A DNA stretch of 64,000 nt from the NCBI GenBank assembly GCA_003140215.1, contig PLJL01000004.1:2080192-2144191 (forward strand), written 5' to 3'. A program made the translations under genes and the position numbers. The notes under the pieces were generated by a model that saw only the letters and a program-made list of their open reading frames with translations, ran no database searches and had not been told where the DNA came from. This DNA comes from Vulcanimicrobiota bacterium (GTDB taxonomy: Bacteria; Vulcanimicrobiota; Vulcanimicrobiia; Vulcanimicrobiales; Vulcanimicrobiaceae). How positions within the stretch are numbered: position 1 is the stretch's first letter; every line of letters begins with the position of its first letter. Positions 17,330 to 25,814 of this stretch are shown here, in pieces.

Positions 17330-20300
17330 TCAGTACGTGTACGGCTGAACCTCAAGGCTGGTTATGAAGCGGAAACTGCTCGACTGTTGCCCCAGCCCCA
17401 CGCCGCTGCGCATCGATCCGTTGACGCCGCCGAAAATGGGACTGTAGTCGCCGTCCGGGAACACTCCGGGCACGGTCTTCACGAGCCGGCCGGTCTCGTC
17501 GTATTCGTTCAGACAGGGTCTGGCGTTGAGGTCGACGTTGGCCAAGACGTTCGGGCAGAACATCGAGCGTTGCAGGATCAGATGGTTCACCTGGTCGACT
17601 CCGATCGTGCTCGAATCACCGCCGACCATGGCCGCAAATCCCCGGAAGAGCTGTTCGACGGTTAAGGTGTGCGTGAACACGCGACGCTCGGCGTTCGTGT
17701 TGAGGTCGACGAGCGCCAGCTCAGCTCGAAAGGTATCATCTGTTTGGCCCGGCTGAAGGTATTGGCAACTCGTTGCGATCGCCGCAGTATGCGTGCCCGA
17801 ATCGACGGCCATCTGGTACCCGCCGCCGCCGCTGAGGCCGCCGCCGATCGCCAAACCCCGAGCACTCGCCGAACCGGCGGCGAAATCGATCGTCACCAGC
17901 TGCGGCGATTGCTGGTCACACGGGAGGGTTGCGTCCTGCAGCACGAGGTAGCCGCGGTCGGTGCCCGGATCATACGAGAACGTGAACGTCCCGCCGAAAT
18001 CCGGGTTTGGACCGAGCACCGCGGTGAGGTCGATTGCGGGCGCGAAGCCCGTCCCGGTCGTGACGTCGCCTCGAGTGGCGACGTATGCGAGCGTTGCAAA
18101 GTCGAATGCGAGGTAAGCCGAGCGGGTGGGCGTGGAGTTCTGCGCGGCGGCGAGGACCCAGGCGGTATTCGAAAACGTCCCGGGCGGATATGCGAACTGC
18201 GCGAAGCCGGCTGCTATCGGGACCGCCCGCAGATAGTTGAACGTCGCGGAATCCGGCGAGCTCATGGCCAGGACGACGTCGTTCTGCACAAACGGGTAGG
18301 CTTCAAAGCCTCCGACTCCGGTCGCGGTCAGCGCCAGAGGCAGGCTGTTCACGGATGAAGCGTTGGCGTCGAACGGCTCGGCCGTAAAGAAGCCGGCGGC
18401 CACTTGGGCTGGTCCGAGTCCCGCGGATTCATCGAGGTAGCCGTCGGTGCCGTTGGGGTTCATGTGCGCGCCGGCGAGCGGAAGCCCAAAGATGCTTGTG
18501 ATGCCGTGGTATTGGACGGTGCCGGCGTCGCTCGCCTCGGCGATCGGCGCAGAGCCGGCCGTTGGTATCACGCGCACGTTCACCGTGGCTGTAGCAGGGA
18601 TCTTCGCCGTAGTCGGGTCGATCGTGATCGAGCCTTTGACGCCACTTGCCGACGCGTGATAGAGCGAGCCGGTAATAAGGCCGTCGTCGTCGAGCGTGTT
18701 CCCATTGGGATTGCGGAACGTATTGAACCCGCCGTTCAAGCCTTGATTGTAGAAGAATGGACCCGGGGGCGGCGCGGCGAGCTCGACGATCGCACCGGTC
18801 GCGCCCGGAACGTTCGACACATCGTATGCTATGCTGAACGACGACTCGTACGGGACGTCGAGCGTGTGCGCATCCGGGCCACTCGAACCCAGCGAGAGCA
18901 GTGGTGCTGGGGGCCGCGCGGTGCCCGAATCGACGCGCGTGAAGGCCAGGTCACTGATGTCGGACTGGAATGCGGTCGTCCCGGGACTGAGATCGACCCA
19001 GAGCGTGTACGTCCCGGCACCGGCGAGCGCCGATACCGGGACGTCGACCGATCCGCTCGTCGATGCGAGAGGGAACGTGTAGTACGGGTACAGTCCGAAG
19101 CCCTGAAAGAACAGGCTGCCGATCCCCGGCATCGAGACGTTCAACGTCGGCGCGCGCAGCAGGCTGCTCGGGTACCCGCGCAGGTCGTATGCGACGGGAA
19201 TGCTGCCGCCGCTCACGACGGCAGGAACCTTCGGAGCCAGCACGAGGCGCGAGGTCGCGGCGGGCGGACCGAAGGTCACCGCAAACGTTGACTCGGCGAC
19301 GGCGTGCAGACCGACCGACGCCTGGTAGGTGAAGGAAATCGTTCGCGTGATCCCCGGAGTCATCGGAACGCCCGCCCGTGCGAAGAGCTGCGCCGGCAGT
19401 AGGCGCGCATACGGCGTCGTAGCGATCACGCGCGCCGGCTGGCCCGCGACGCTGAGGCGATAGTTTGCGTTCGCCGGGATCCCTTCCCAGTCGGGCGCAA
19501 TAGTAATGTACGAGTTCAGGTCCGCCGCTGTGTCGCTTCCGGGGTACGAGATACGATGCGCTTGGATCGAGCTGGTGAACGGGCCGTCGAGCTTGATATA
19601 CGACGGGTCCAGCGCGGTGACGAACACCCCGTCGTTGAGGAAACGCGTATTCGTCTGCGCGATGAAGGAGCCGGTGCGGCGCCCGTTGACGGCGACACGT
19701 GCGATCCCCGGCGCGACAGGCTTTCCGGCACTAGCGAGCAGCTGCTCGACGATGCGGCGCACGTTGACCTGCGGCCCAACGTTCGCGGTCACATCCGATT
19801 GGGGCGGGTTCGCGACGGGCGTCCCCGTTGCGACGAGGAAGTCGCGCACCTGGGTCGCGTTGGTAAATGGGTGTCCTGTCAGCCGCGCGACTTGCAGCGC
19901 GACGGCCGCCGTAGCCGCGACCTCCGGCGCGGAGGCCGACGTGCCGCCGGTGTTCTCGAGCGCGACGGCGTCGTAGGCGTTACCGGCGCGGAACAACGCA
20001 TCGATGTTGTCGCCCGGTGCCAAGACGTTCACCCGGGTTCCGAACCCGCTGGAGAATCCGAGCGTTCCGTTGTAGCGCGTTTCGGTAAACGCTTTGACGT
20101 TGGCGAGCGCGCCGAACGCCGGATCCTGCGGGTTCGCCGAGAAGATGTCGTCGAGCGTCGACGAGCCGACGTCGATCGCACCGCTGTCGGGGATCACCGA
20201 CGGCGCGGTGGTGAAGAAGAGGTCGGAAAGGTTCGTCGTACCAATGCTGCCGGCGTTCGTTGCGGCACTGCCGCCGGACGGCCCGATCGCCGCCGTCGTG

Positions 20301-21895
20301 AACATACGCGTCCCGTCGTTTGCGGCGATGCAGACCACGACGTTCATGCTGACGATCCCAGCAACCACGCTTTGTGCCAGCGGGTCGTCTTCGAGATAGC
20401 GCCCCGGGAAACCGAATGCATCGGAACCGAAACCGATGCTGACGGTCATGACGTCGGGCGCAGGGCGCTGCCGGGCGGCGCCGATCATGGCGGCCAGCGT
20501 ATCGGACGTGAGGACCGCGCCGTTGGTTGTGCCGGGTGCGACCCAGCGATACGACGCACCGGGCGCGATCCCCAGCAGGTCGGCGCTAAAGGCGGGCTGC
20601 TCGCCGGGACGTTGCACGTCGTCGGGTAGCGGCGCCATGACCGAGAAGTCCAGCCCGACCTCGGCCAATGACGGGTCGACGTTGCAGACTTCGCCGGTCG
20701 GTAAAAGGTTTGCGTTTGCGTCCGACACCCAGACCGGGATCAGCGGCAGCGACGGCAGATCGAGGTAACGTTGGCCCCCGATGAGGTGCGTCGTCGGCCC
20801 GCCGTTGCTCACCGTGCTATTGCACGGATCAGCCGGGTTCGCGGCCGCCGATGCGTCGTCGGCGTCACCCAGGCCGACGTTGGTGATGATCTCACCCGCG
20901 CCGGGAAGCTGGCCAAAACGCTGTCCGATCTCGTCGAACGCGGCGACCGCGTCGACGCCGGGCGCGTTGAGCATCGCCTGCAGGTTGAAGGCTACCGCGG
21001 TGTTGCCCGGGATCGACGTGGACCGAGTCGTGCTCTTCATCGAGCGCCCGAAGGTTTTGGTCGAGCGCCGGTAGCCGGAGATCTCCTTGAGCGCCTCGGC
21101 GGGGACGGCCCGCCGTCCGGCGATCATCGATTGCACCGCGAAGTCCGGTGCCGCGTAGGCCACGCTCGCGTCCGCGCGCAGACGCCGCACGGCGTTCTCG
21201 ACCGAGCCCGCGCCGACGTGCAGCGCAAAGGCATTGTCGAACGCGACCAAGCTGCGGCGAGCACGTACCTCGGCCTTGGCCCGCATCGAGCTCAGCGTTC
21301 CGCGGTCAAGCTGCGAGAAGAGGCGTTCGCTGCGGTCGACGCCGAGTTGCATCAGCGTGAGGTTGAGGCGCGCATCGGTGGTGAAGCGCTGCGGGCTGAC
21401 GTCGAGCCGTTTGGACAGGATCGCGCGCCGCTGCGCGAGCAACGCCGACGGCGACAGCTCGACCCGGTCTTGCGGGATCGTCACGCCGGGTTTGAAGACG
21501 ACCAGCACGCGGCCCGGTGCATAGCGCTGCGGCGGGTGCTCGAGGTCGAACAGAACCTGCGCGCGCACTGCCGGCGGGATGTCGCCGTCGAGCGGCCCGT
21601 AGCGTGCCGGGGAGAGCATCGCGAGCGCGAGCTTCTTCCCGCTTGGCGCCAGTTGCTGGAGCTTGCGCCGCTTCGAGGCGGGCATCAGTCCGCGCGGCTC
21701 CGCCAGGGTGACGCGCCCGTCGGAGTAGACCGTAGCGATGCGCCCGTCGTGCAGCGCGCCGGTGAACGCGACGCGATGCGACGGCGGCGTGAGCGGAACG
21801 GAGAGGGGTCGACGATAGGGGCGCGCGTCACCTATGCTCGCGCACAGCGCGGCGGACAGCGCGAGCGCCGTCGCCCAGCAAAGCTTAGAAGACAT
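17330..21895 (-). CDS. Large exported subtilase/sedolisin-like protein (clan SB)
   Basis: 1521 residues with a signal peptide (1-24). Residues ~125-255 resemble a subtilase propeptide region (PGRVLVVFKPG ... VAYAAPDF). The protease-like core spans ~330-700: LLGIAPGASYRWV, VMTVSIGFG, IAANDG (522-528) and the Ser motif GGTSASAPE with Ser653. I see no subtilisin HGTH motif and no standard Asp motif. Instead Glu412 and Asp416 (EVGLD) match the Glu/Asp pair of sedolisins (S53), and the Asp527 to Ser653 spacing also fits S53. Residues ~720-1521 are beta-rich, Ig-like and propeller-like. The start follows AAGGAGTGTGTC and overlaps the upstream lipoprotein gene by 11 bp. It is either an unusual protease or an inactive relative. 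Confidence 0.85.
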   Translation of the reverse strand: MSSKLCWATALALSAALCASIGDARPYRRPLSVPLTPPSHRVAFTGALHDGRIATVYSDGRVTLAEPRGLMPASKRRKLQQLAPSGKKLALAMLSPARYGPLDGDIPPAVRAQVLFDLEHPPQRYAPGRVLVVFKPGVTIPQDRVELSPSALLAQRRAILSKRLDVSPQRFTTDARLNLTLMQLGVDRSERLFSQLDRGTLSSMRAKAEVRARRSLVAFDNAFALHVGAGSVENAVRRLRADASVAYAAPDFAVQSMIAGRRAVPAEALKEISGYRRSTKTFGRSMKSTTRSTSIPGNTAVAFNLQAMLNAPGVDAVAAFDEIGQRFGQLPGAGEIITNVGLGDADDASAAANPADPCNSTVSNGGPTTHLIGGQRYLDLPSLPLIPVWVSDANANLLPTGEVCNVDPSLAEVGLDFSVMAPLPDDVQRPGEQPAFSADLLGIAPGASYRWVAPGTTNGAVLTSDTLAAMIGAARQRPAPDVMTVSIGFGSDAFGFPGRYLEDDPLAQSVVAGIVSMNVVVCIAANDGTRMFTTAAIGPSGGSAATNAGSIGTTNLSDLFFTTAPSVIPDSGAIDVGSSTLDDIFSANPQDPAFGALANVKAFTETRYNGTLGFSSGFGTRVNVLAPGDNIDALFRAGNAYDAVALENTGGTSASAPEVAATAAVALQVARLTGHPFTNATQVRDFLVATGTPVANPPQSDVTANVGPQVNVRRIVEQLLASAGKPVAPGIARVAVNGRRTGSFIAQTNTRFLNDGVFVTALDPSYIKLDGPFTSSIQAHRISYPGSDTAADLNSYITIAPDWEGIPANANYRLSVAGQPARVIATTPYARLLPAQLFARAGVPMTPGITRTISFTYQASVGLHAVAESTFAVTFGPPAATSRLVLAPKVPAVVSGGSIPVAYDLRGYPSSLLRAPTLNVSMPGIGSLFFQGFGLYPYYTFPLASTSGSVDVPVSALAGAGTYTLWVDLSPGTTAFQSDISDLAFTRVDSGTARPPAPLLSLGSSGPDAHTLDVPYESSFSIAYDVSNVPGATGAIVELAAPPPGPFFYNQGLNGGFNTFRNPNGNTLDDDGLITGSLYHASASGVKGSITIDPTTAKIPATATVNVRVIPTAGSAPIAEASDAGTVQYHGITSIFGLPLAGAHMNPNGTDGYLDESAGLGPAQVAAGFFTAEPFDANASSVNSLPLALTATGVGGFEAYPFVQNDVVLAMSSPDSATFNYLRAVPIAAGFAQFAYPPGTFSNTAWVLAAAQNSTPTRSAYLAFDFATLAYVATRGDVTTGTGFAPAIDLTAVLGPNPDFGGTFTFSYDPGTDRGYLVLQDATLPCDQQSPQLVTIDFAAGSASARGLAIGGGLSGGGGYQMAVDSGTHTAAIATSCQYLQPGQTDDTFRAELALVDLNTNAERRVFTHTLTVEQLFRGFAAMVGGDSSTIGVDQVNHLILQRSMFCPNVLANVDLNARPCLNEYDETGRLVKTVPGVFPDGDYSPIFGGVNGSMRSGVGLGQQSSSFRFITSLEVQPYTY

Positions 21896-23528
21896 GACAC
21901 ACTCCTTGCGGTTGGCTGAGGCCGAGCGCGGCCGGAGTCGCGAACGAGCGCGAGGCGACCGTCGCGCTGAGGTCGTCGAGATAGCTGGTGAGCGCGTTGC
22001 CGCCGCGCTCGGTGACCGCAGCCAACCGCGAGTTCGGATCGAGAGCGATCCCGAACGGACTCCCGCTATCCGTGATCGTCGCTTGCAGCGTTCCGAAGAC
22101 ATCGAGCGCGGTAACGCTGCTCGCGCTGGTGACGTAGAGCTGCGCCTGCGTCGAGGGCGAGCCGTTGACGCCGACGGGGTCGCCGTACGCGACCGCGAGC
22201 GGAGCCGATGCTAGCGCAGCCGCGCCTAGCGCAGCCCCGCCTTCGGAGAAGCTCGCCAGCTTCGGCGTGGCGGAGGCGTTGCCGACGACGATGCGGTTGA
22301 GCGGACCGTTGAACGACGCCGCGACGTACGCGATACCCGCCGGCGAGGTCGCCGCGAAGCTGCTGGGCGCGCCACCCAGCGGCGGCCCGCCGTTGGGCGC
22401 AAAGACGCTCACGCCGGCGCTGCCCGAAACGTAGACGTTGCCGTTGTGCGGATCGTAGGTAACGCCGTTGGCTCCCGCGACGGCGCGCGGGGCGAAGCCG
22501 GCGACCGGTGTGCCGTTTTCGTCAAACGCGAGCACCTGCCCCGATCCGGAATCGGCGACGAAGATCGTGCGGTCGACGGCGTCGTAGGCGAGCGCGACGG
22601 GGTTCGTCAGCCCGGCGAACGCGCCGGAGGGCAATGCGCGCGCATTGCCGTGCGCGTCGTAGCGCGCCACCGCCGCCGCGCCGCCGTTCGCGTACGCGAC
22701 GTAGAGGTCGCTGGTGACGTCGACGATCGTCGTCGACGTCGCGAGCCCTCCGTTGGCGTCCCGGGCCGTCGCGACGACCGAGGTCGGATAGGTGGTCGTG
22801 TTCGGCGCCGTCGCCTGTACCGTGAACTGATCGGAGGTTCCGTTGACCGGCGCCAGGGTCAGGACACCGGCCGCGCGCGGGTCGACCGCGAGCGACAGCG
22901 CCGGCGGGGCGTCGGGCTGGACGATGACGTTGCCGCCGGCGTCGAGCGGCGCGACGGCGAAGGTCGCCGGAGCGCGTCCGTACAGCTCGTACGCGGCCGG
23001 GCTGGCCGCCGCGACCGGCACGACGTTCCCCTGGTTGGGCAGCGGCCCGATGCGTACGCTCGCCACCGTCCCGATCACCGTCGCGCCCAGCGTGTTGGTG
23101 ACGTCGGCGACGATCGTCTGCGCGACCCGCACGCGTCCGAGCTCGTTCCCGACCGGGGTCGTCTCGCCGGGGACCTGCGCCGCATCGTAGAGCGAGATGA
23201 CGAACACGTCGGCGCCGACCGGCGCGTCGACGTTGACGTTGGACGTGCCCCCGCCGACCCCCGGCGCGTTGGCAAAGGTGACCGGACCGGGTGTCGCGCC
23301 GTCGGGGTTGACTTCGACGATCACGCCGGCGGTCGACGGCGAAACGAATCGCGGGCTGCGCCGCGAGCTCGCGGTGCGGATGGGCCAATGCATGGTGAAT
23401 TGCACGGCCACGCGCGCGGTCGAATCGCCCGCGCGCTGCGGAGCCGGAACGGCATGTCGGGCGCCGCCGGTGCAACCGGCGACTGCGAGGCTCACCGCGA
23501 GTGCCGCTGCGCTGCCGCGCGCCGTCAC
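21885..23528 (-). CDS. Lipoprotein with NHL/beta-propeller-like repeats
   Basis: 547 residues starting at GTG (GGGAGCATCAA ahead). Residues 1-18 are a lipoprotein signal with the lipobox LAVAGC. Residues ~40-280 look Ig-like. Residues ~285-547 contain repeats of the type GLTNPVALAYDAVDRTIFVADSG, typical of NHL propellers in surface proteins. The GTG overlaps the TGA of the upstream small lipoprotein gene (GTGA), and its own end overlaps the large protease-like gene, so all three are translated from one operon. A surface-binding or scaffold role is inference. Confidence 0.85.
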   Translation of the reverse strand: MTARGSAAALAVSLAVAGCTGGARHAVPAPQRAGDSTARVAVQFTMHWPIRTASSRRSPRFVSPSTAGVIVEVNPDGATPGPVTFANAPGVGGGTSNVNVDAPVGADVFVISLYDAAQVPGETTPVGNELGRVRVAQTIVADVTNTLGATVIGTVASVRIGPLPNQGNVVPVAAASPAAYELYGRAPATFAVAPLDAGGNVIVQPDAPPALSLAVDPRAAGVLTLAPVNGTSDQFTVQATAPNTTTYPTSVVATARDANGGLATSTTIVDVTSDLYVAYANGGAAAVARYDAHGNARALPSGAFAGLTNPVALAYDAVDRTIFVADSGSGQVLAFDENGTPVAGFAPRAVAGANGVTYDPHNGNVYVSGSAGVSVFAPNGGPPLGGAPSSFAATSPAGIAYVAASFNGPLNRIVVGNASATPKLASFSEGGAALGAAALASAPLAVAYGDPVGVNGSPSTQAQLYVTSASSVTALDVFGTLQATITDSGSPFGIALDPNSRLAAVTERGGNALTSYLDDLSATVASRSFATPAALGLSQPQGVCHVF

Positions 23529-23953
23529 TTGATGCTCCCTTGCGTCACGGTCACCCCTACGGCGACCGTCGCGCGCTGGCCGAAGCGGTCGGTGAACGCG
23601 ATCGTGCAGGCGCCCGAACCTTGCGCGGTGATCGTAAAGGTCGCCGGTGCCGGGGCCGCCGACGGCGTGACCGCCGCGACGCCGTTGCAGCCGGTCGCGT
23701 CGGCGGCGACCAGATCGGCATACGACGGTTCGGCCACGGTGACGTTCACCTGCTGTCCCGCGAGCGTGAGGGCAGCGCTGCTCTGCGAGGGCGTCAAGGC
23801 CCCGGCCGGCGGCGAACTTGGCGACGGCGACGGCGTCGGTGCCGGCGCGACGAACGCCGGGGTTTGCGCGCCGCCGCCGCCGCACGCACACGCGAGCGCC
23901 GGCACGGCGAGCATGACGAAAAACCGTTGCATACAACGAACGAGATCAGGCAT
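23525..23953 (-). CDS. Small lipoprotein, first gene of the protease-like operon
   Basis: 142 residues. ATG at 23953 is chosen because GGAAGGA lies five bases upstream; ATG at 23932 is an alternative without a ribosome site. The N-terminal hydrophobic segment ends in the lipobox-like LACACGG, followed by a Pro/Ser linker and a ~90-residue beta domain with two cysteines (TGCNG and GACTI). It overlaps the next lipoprotein gene by GTGA. I do not recognise the domain. Confidence 0.75.
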   Translation of the reverse strand: MPDLVRCMQRFFVMLAVPALACACGGGGAQTPAFVAPAPTPSPSPSSPPAGALTPSQSSAALTLAGQQVNVTVAEPSYADLVAADATGCNGVAAVTPSAAPAPATFTITAQGSGACTIAFTDRFGQRATVAVGVTVTQGSIK

Positions 23954-24089
23954 TCGCGTCCTTCCAGACGACCTGGTGCACGTGGCGTGCACCCATGCTG
24001 CGCGAGGTACGCGACCGCGGCGAGTCCGACTTGTTGCTACGGCTCGACGCGGGCGATGTTGGCCGAAAGGTACGCAGCGTGTTGCGGCT

Positions 24090-25673
24090 TCATCCCGCGT
24101 TGACCCGGCGCGCGATCTCGCGCGCCTGGGCGAGCGCCTGCTGCGTGCCGTAGTTCACCAGCAGCGTAAGCGCTTCGGTGATGTAGCGCCGCGCCGTGCC
24201 GGGCCGACGTTGGGCCACGGCGACCATCGCGAGATAGCGCGCCGCCGAGCCGCGCACGCGCGCGTTTCCGGCCAGCTCGGCGTCGGCGCGCACCGCGAAT
24301 GCCAGCGTCCAGGCGTCGGCGTAGCGCCGTTGTTCCAGGGCGTGGCTCGCGCGCATGCAGCGCGCCAGGAGCGCCGTCGCGCTGCGCGGCGAGGCCAACC
24401 GTTCGGCCAGCGCAGCCGCCGCATAGACGTTGCACGGGTCGCGCTCGCACTGCACGACGATCAGCGCCGCCGCGGCCACCGCGGCGGACATCGTTCCGCG
24501 CTCCGCCGCGCCGAACGGTTCGAGCACCGCGTCGAAGATGCGCTCGCCGCGCGGCGTGGTCACCGCGCTGCCGATGCGCTCGGCGCGCGCGCCCAGCATC
24601 GTGCGCAGGTAGCCTTTACTGCGCGCCAGCGCTTCGAGCTTGGCAAAGCGCTCTTCATCGGCGCCGGGCGCTTCGCGCAACCCGAACAGCCGCGCATCGG
24701 CATACAGCAGCGCGAGCCGTTCCTTGGCGCGCAGCGGGCCTAGCGTCGCCGCAGCCGCGTACCCGCGCACGAGCGCCTCACGGCCATGCGTCACGTCGCC
24801 GACCTCCCAACGCTGCTCGGCGTAGGCGGCCAGCGCCCGCGCGAGCAGCGCTCGACCGGGTTCATCCCGCTCCCGGGCAGCTGCCCGCGGCGTCGTGATC
24901 TCGGGCGGCGGCGCGGCGAGCCCGACCGAGACGCCGCTCTGCCAGCGCAGCAGCCACTCGCCGAACTCGATGCGTTCCTCAGCCGCGGTCACAGCGGCCG
25001 CGTCGAGCTCGTGCGCCCGCAGCTCCAGGACGCCGCGTGCTTGGGTGAGCTGCGCCGCGGCTTCGTCGTAGCGAAGCGCGTCGAGCTGGATCTCGGCGGC
25101 CAGGCACAGCGCCTCGATGCGCTGAGTCGGGCTCGGCGCGGACGTCGCGATGCGCGCACAGGCGGATTGCGCGAGCCGCGACTGTCCCAGCTCGTGCAGC
25201 TCGGCCGCCTCCGTCAGCCGCAGCATCGCGAGGTCGGGTGAGGCCGTCGCCGGCCGGCTCGCCGGCGCCGGCAGCGCAAACGCATCGGCGAACGCGTCGT
25301 GCGCGGCGCGGCGCTCGCGCCGCAGTTGGCGCTCCGAGAGGTTCAGCTCGGCGGCCACGACGGCGAGCGGCTGACGGTCGATCTCGCAGCGCAGCAACGC
25401 CGCGTGCATCCGGCCCAGGTCACCGCGCGCGCGCCCTACGCCCGGAGGCGGGCGAAACCGCGCCAACGCGCAGTGCACCTGAGCGCGGATTCGGTCGAGG
25501 GCGTGCTGTTCGTCGGCGCGATCGCGCCGCGTCGTTGGGCGTGATGCGAAATAGGATTGCGTTAGCGGATTGCGCCGTAACTCCACAGCGTCGTCGAGGT
25601 TGCGCAAGAGGTGGCGCGACGAGCAGTACGCGGAGCGGTTCGGTTCAGCGCGCGGCATCGCGCGCGCTCCCAT
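24090..25673 (-). CDS. HTH/TPR-type transcriptional regulator
   Basis: 527 residues. A helix-turn-helix resembling sigma region 4 is seen at ~100-130 (QPLAVVAAELNLSERQLRRERRAA). The rest is alpha-helical with TPR-like pairs (LALLYADARLFGL, AYAEQRWEVGD), as in large signal-integrating regulators. An N-terminal conserved-looking patch, LLRNLDDAVELRRNPLT, precedes it. It lies 136 bp upstream of the lipoprotein/protease-like operon in the same direction and may control it. The ligand is unknown and no ribosome site decides between ATG 25673 and ATG 25658. Confidence 0.7.
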   Translation of the reverse strand: MGARAMPRAEPNRSAYCSSRHLLRNLDDAVELRRNPLTQSYFASRPTTRRDRADEQHALDRIRAQVHCALARFRPPPGVGRARGDLGRMHAALLRCEIDRQPLAVVAAELNLSERQLRRERRAAHDAFADAFALPAPASRPATASPDLAMLRLTEAAELHELGQSRLAQSACARIATSAPSPTQRIEALCLAAEIQLDALRYDEAAAQLTQARGVLELRAHELDAAAVTAAEERIEFGEWLLRWQSGVSVGLAAPPPEITTPRAAARERDEPGRALLARALAAYAEQRWEVGDVTHGREALVRGYAAAATLGPLRAKERLALLYADARLFGLREAPGADEERFAKLEALARSKGYLRTMLGARAERIGSAVTTPRGERIFDAVLEPFGAAERGTMSAAVAAAALIVVQCERDPCNVYAAAALAERLASPRSATALLARCMRASHALEQRRYADAWTLAFAVRADAELAGNARVRGSAARYLAMVAVAQRRPGTARRYITEALTLLVNYGTQQALAQAREIARRVNAG

Positions 25674-25814
25674 GCGGAAAGTGTTTGGGTGACAACTCGG
25701 CCTCCGGCTAGCCGAGCGGTTACGCCTACACCCGTTCGAATGCGCAGTTTACCGCCGCGCGCCGCAACATCCTGCGACGCCGCAGCGCGCGGCTAACCGA
25801 ATCAGCGTTGCGGA

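Noticed and set aside
22446..24743. Plus-strand ORF of 765 codons across the lipoprotein genes
   Set aside because: Arg-rich shadow; the minus strand has lipoboxes, overlapping stops and ribosome sites.
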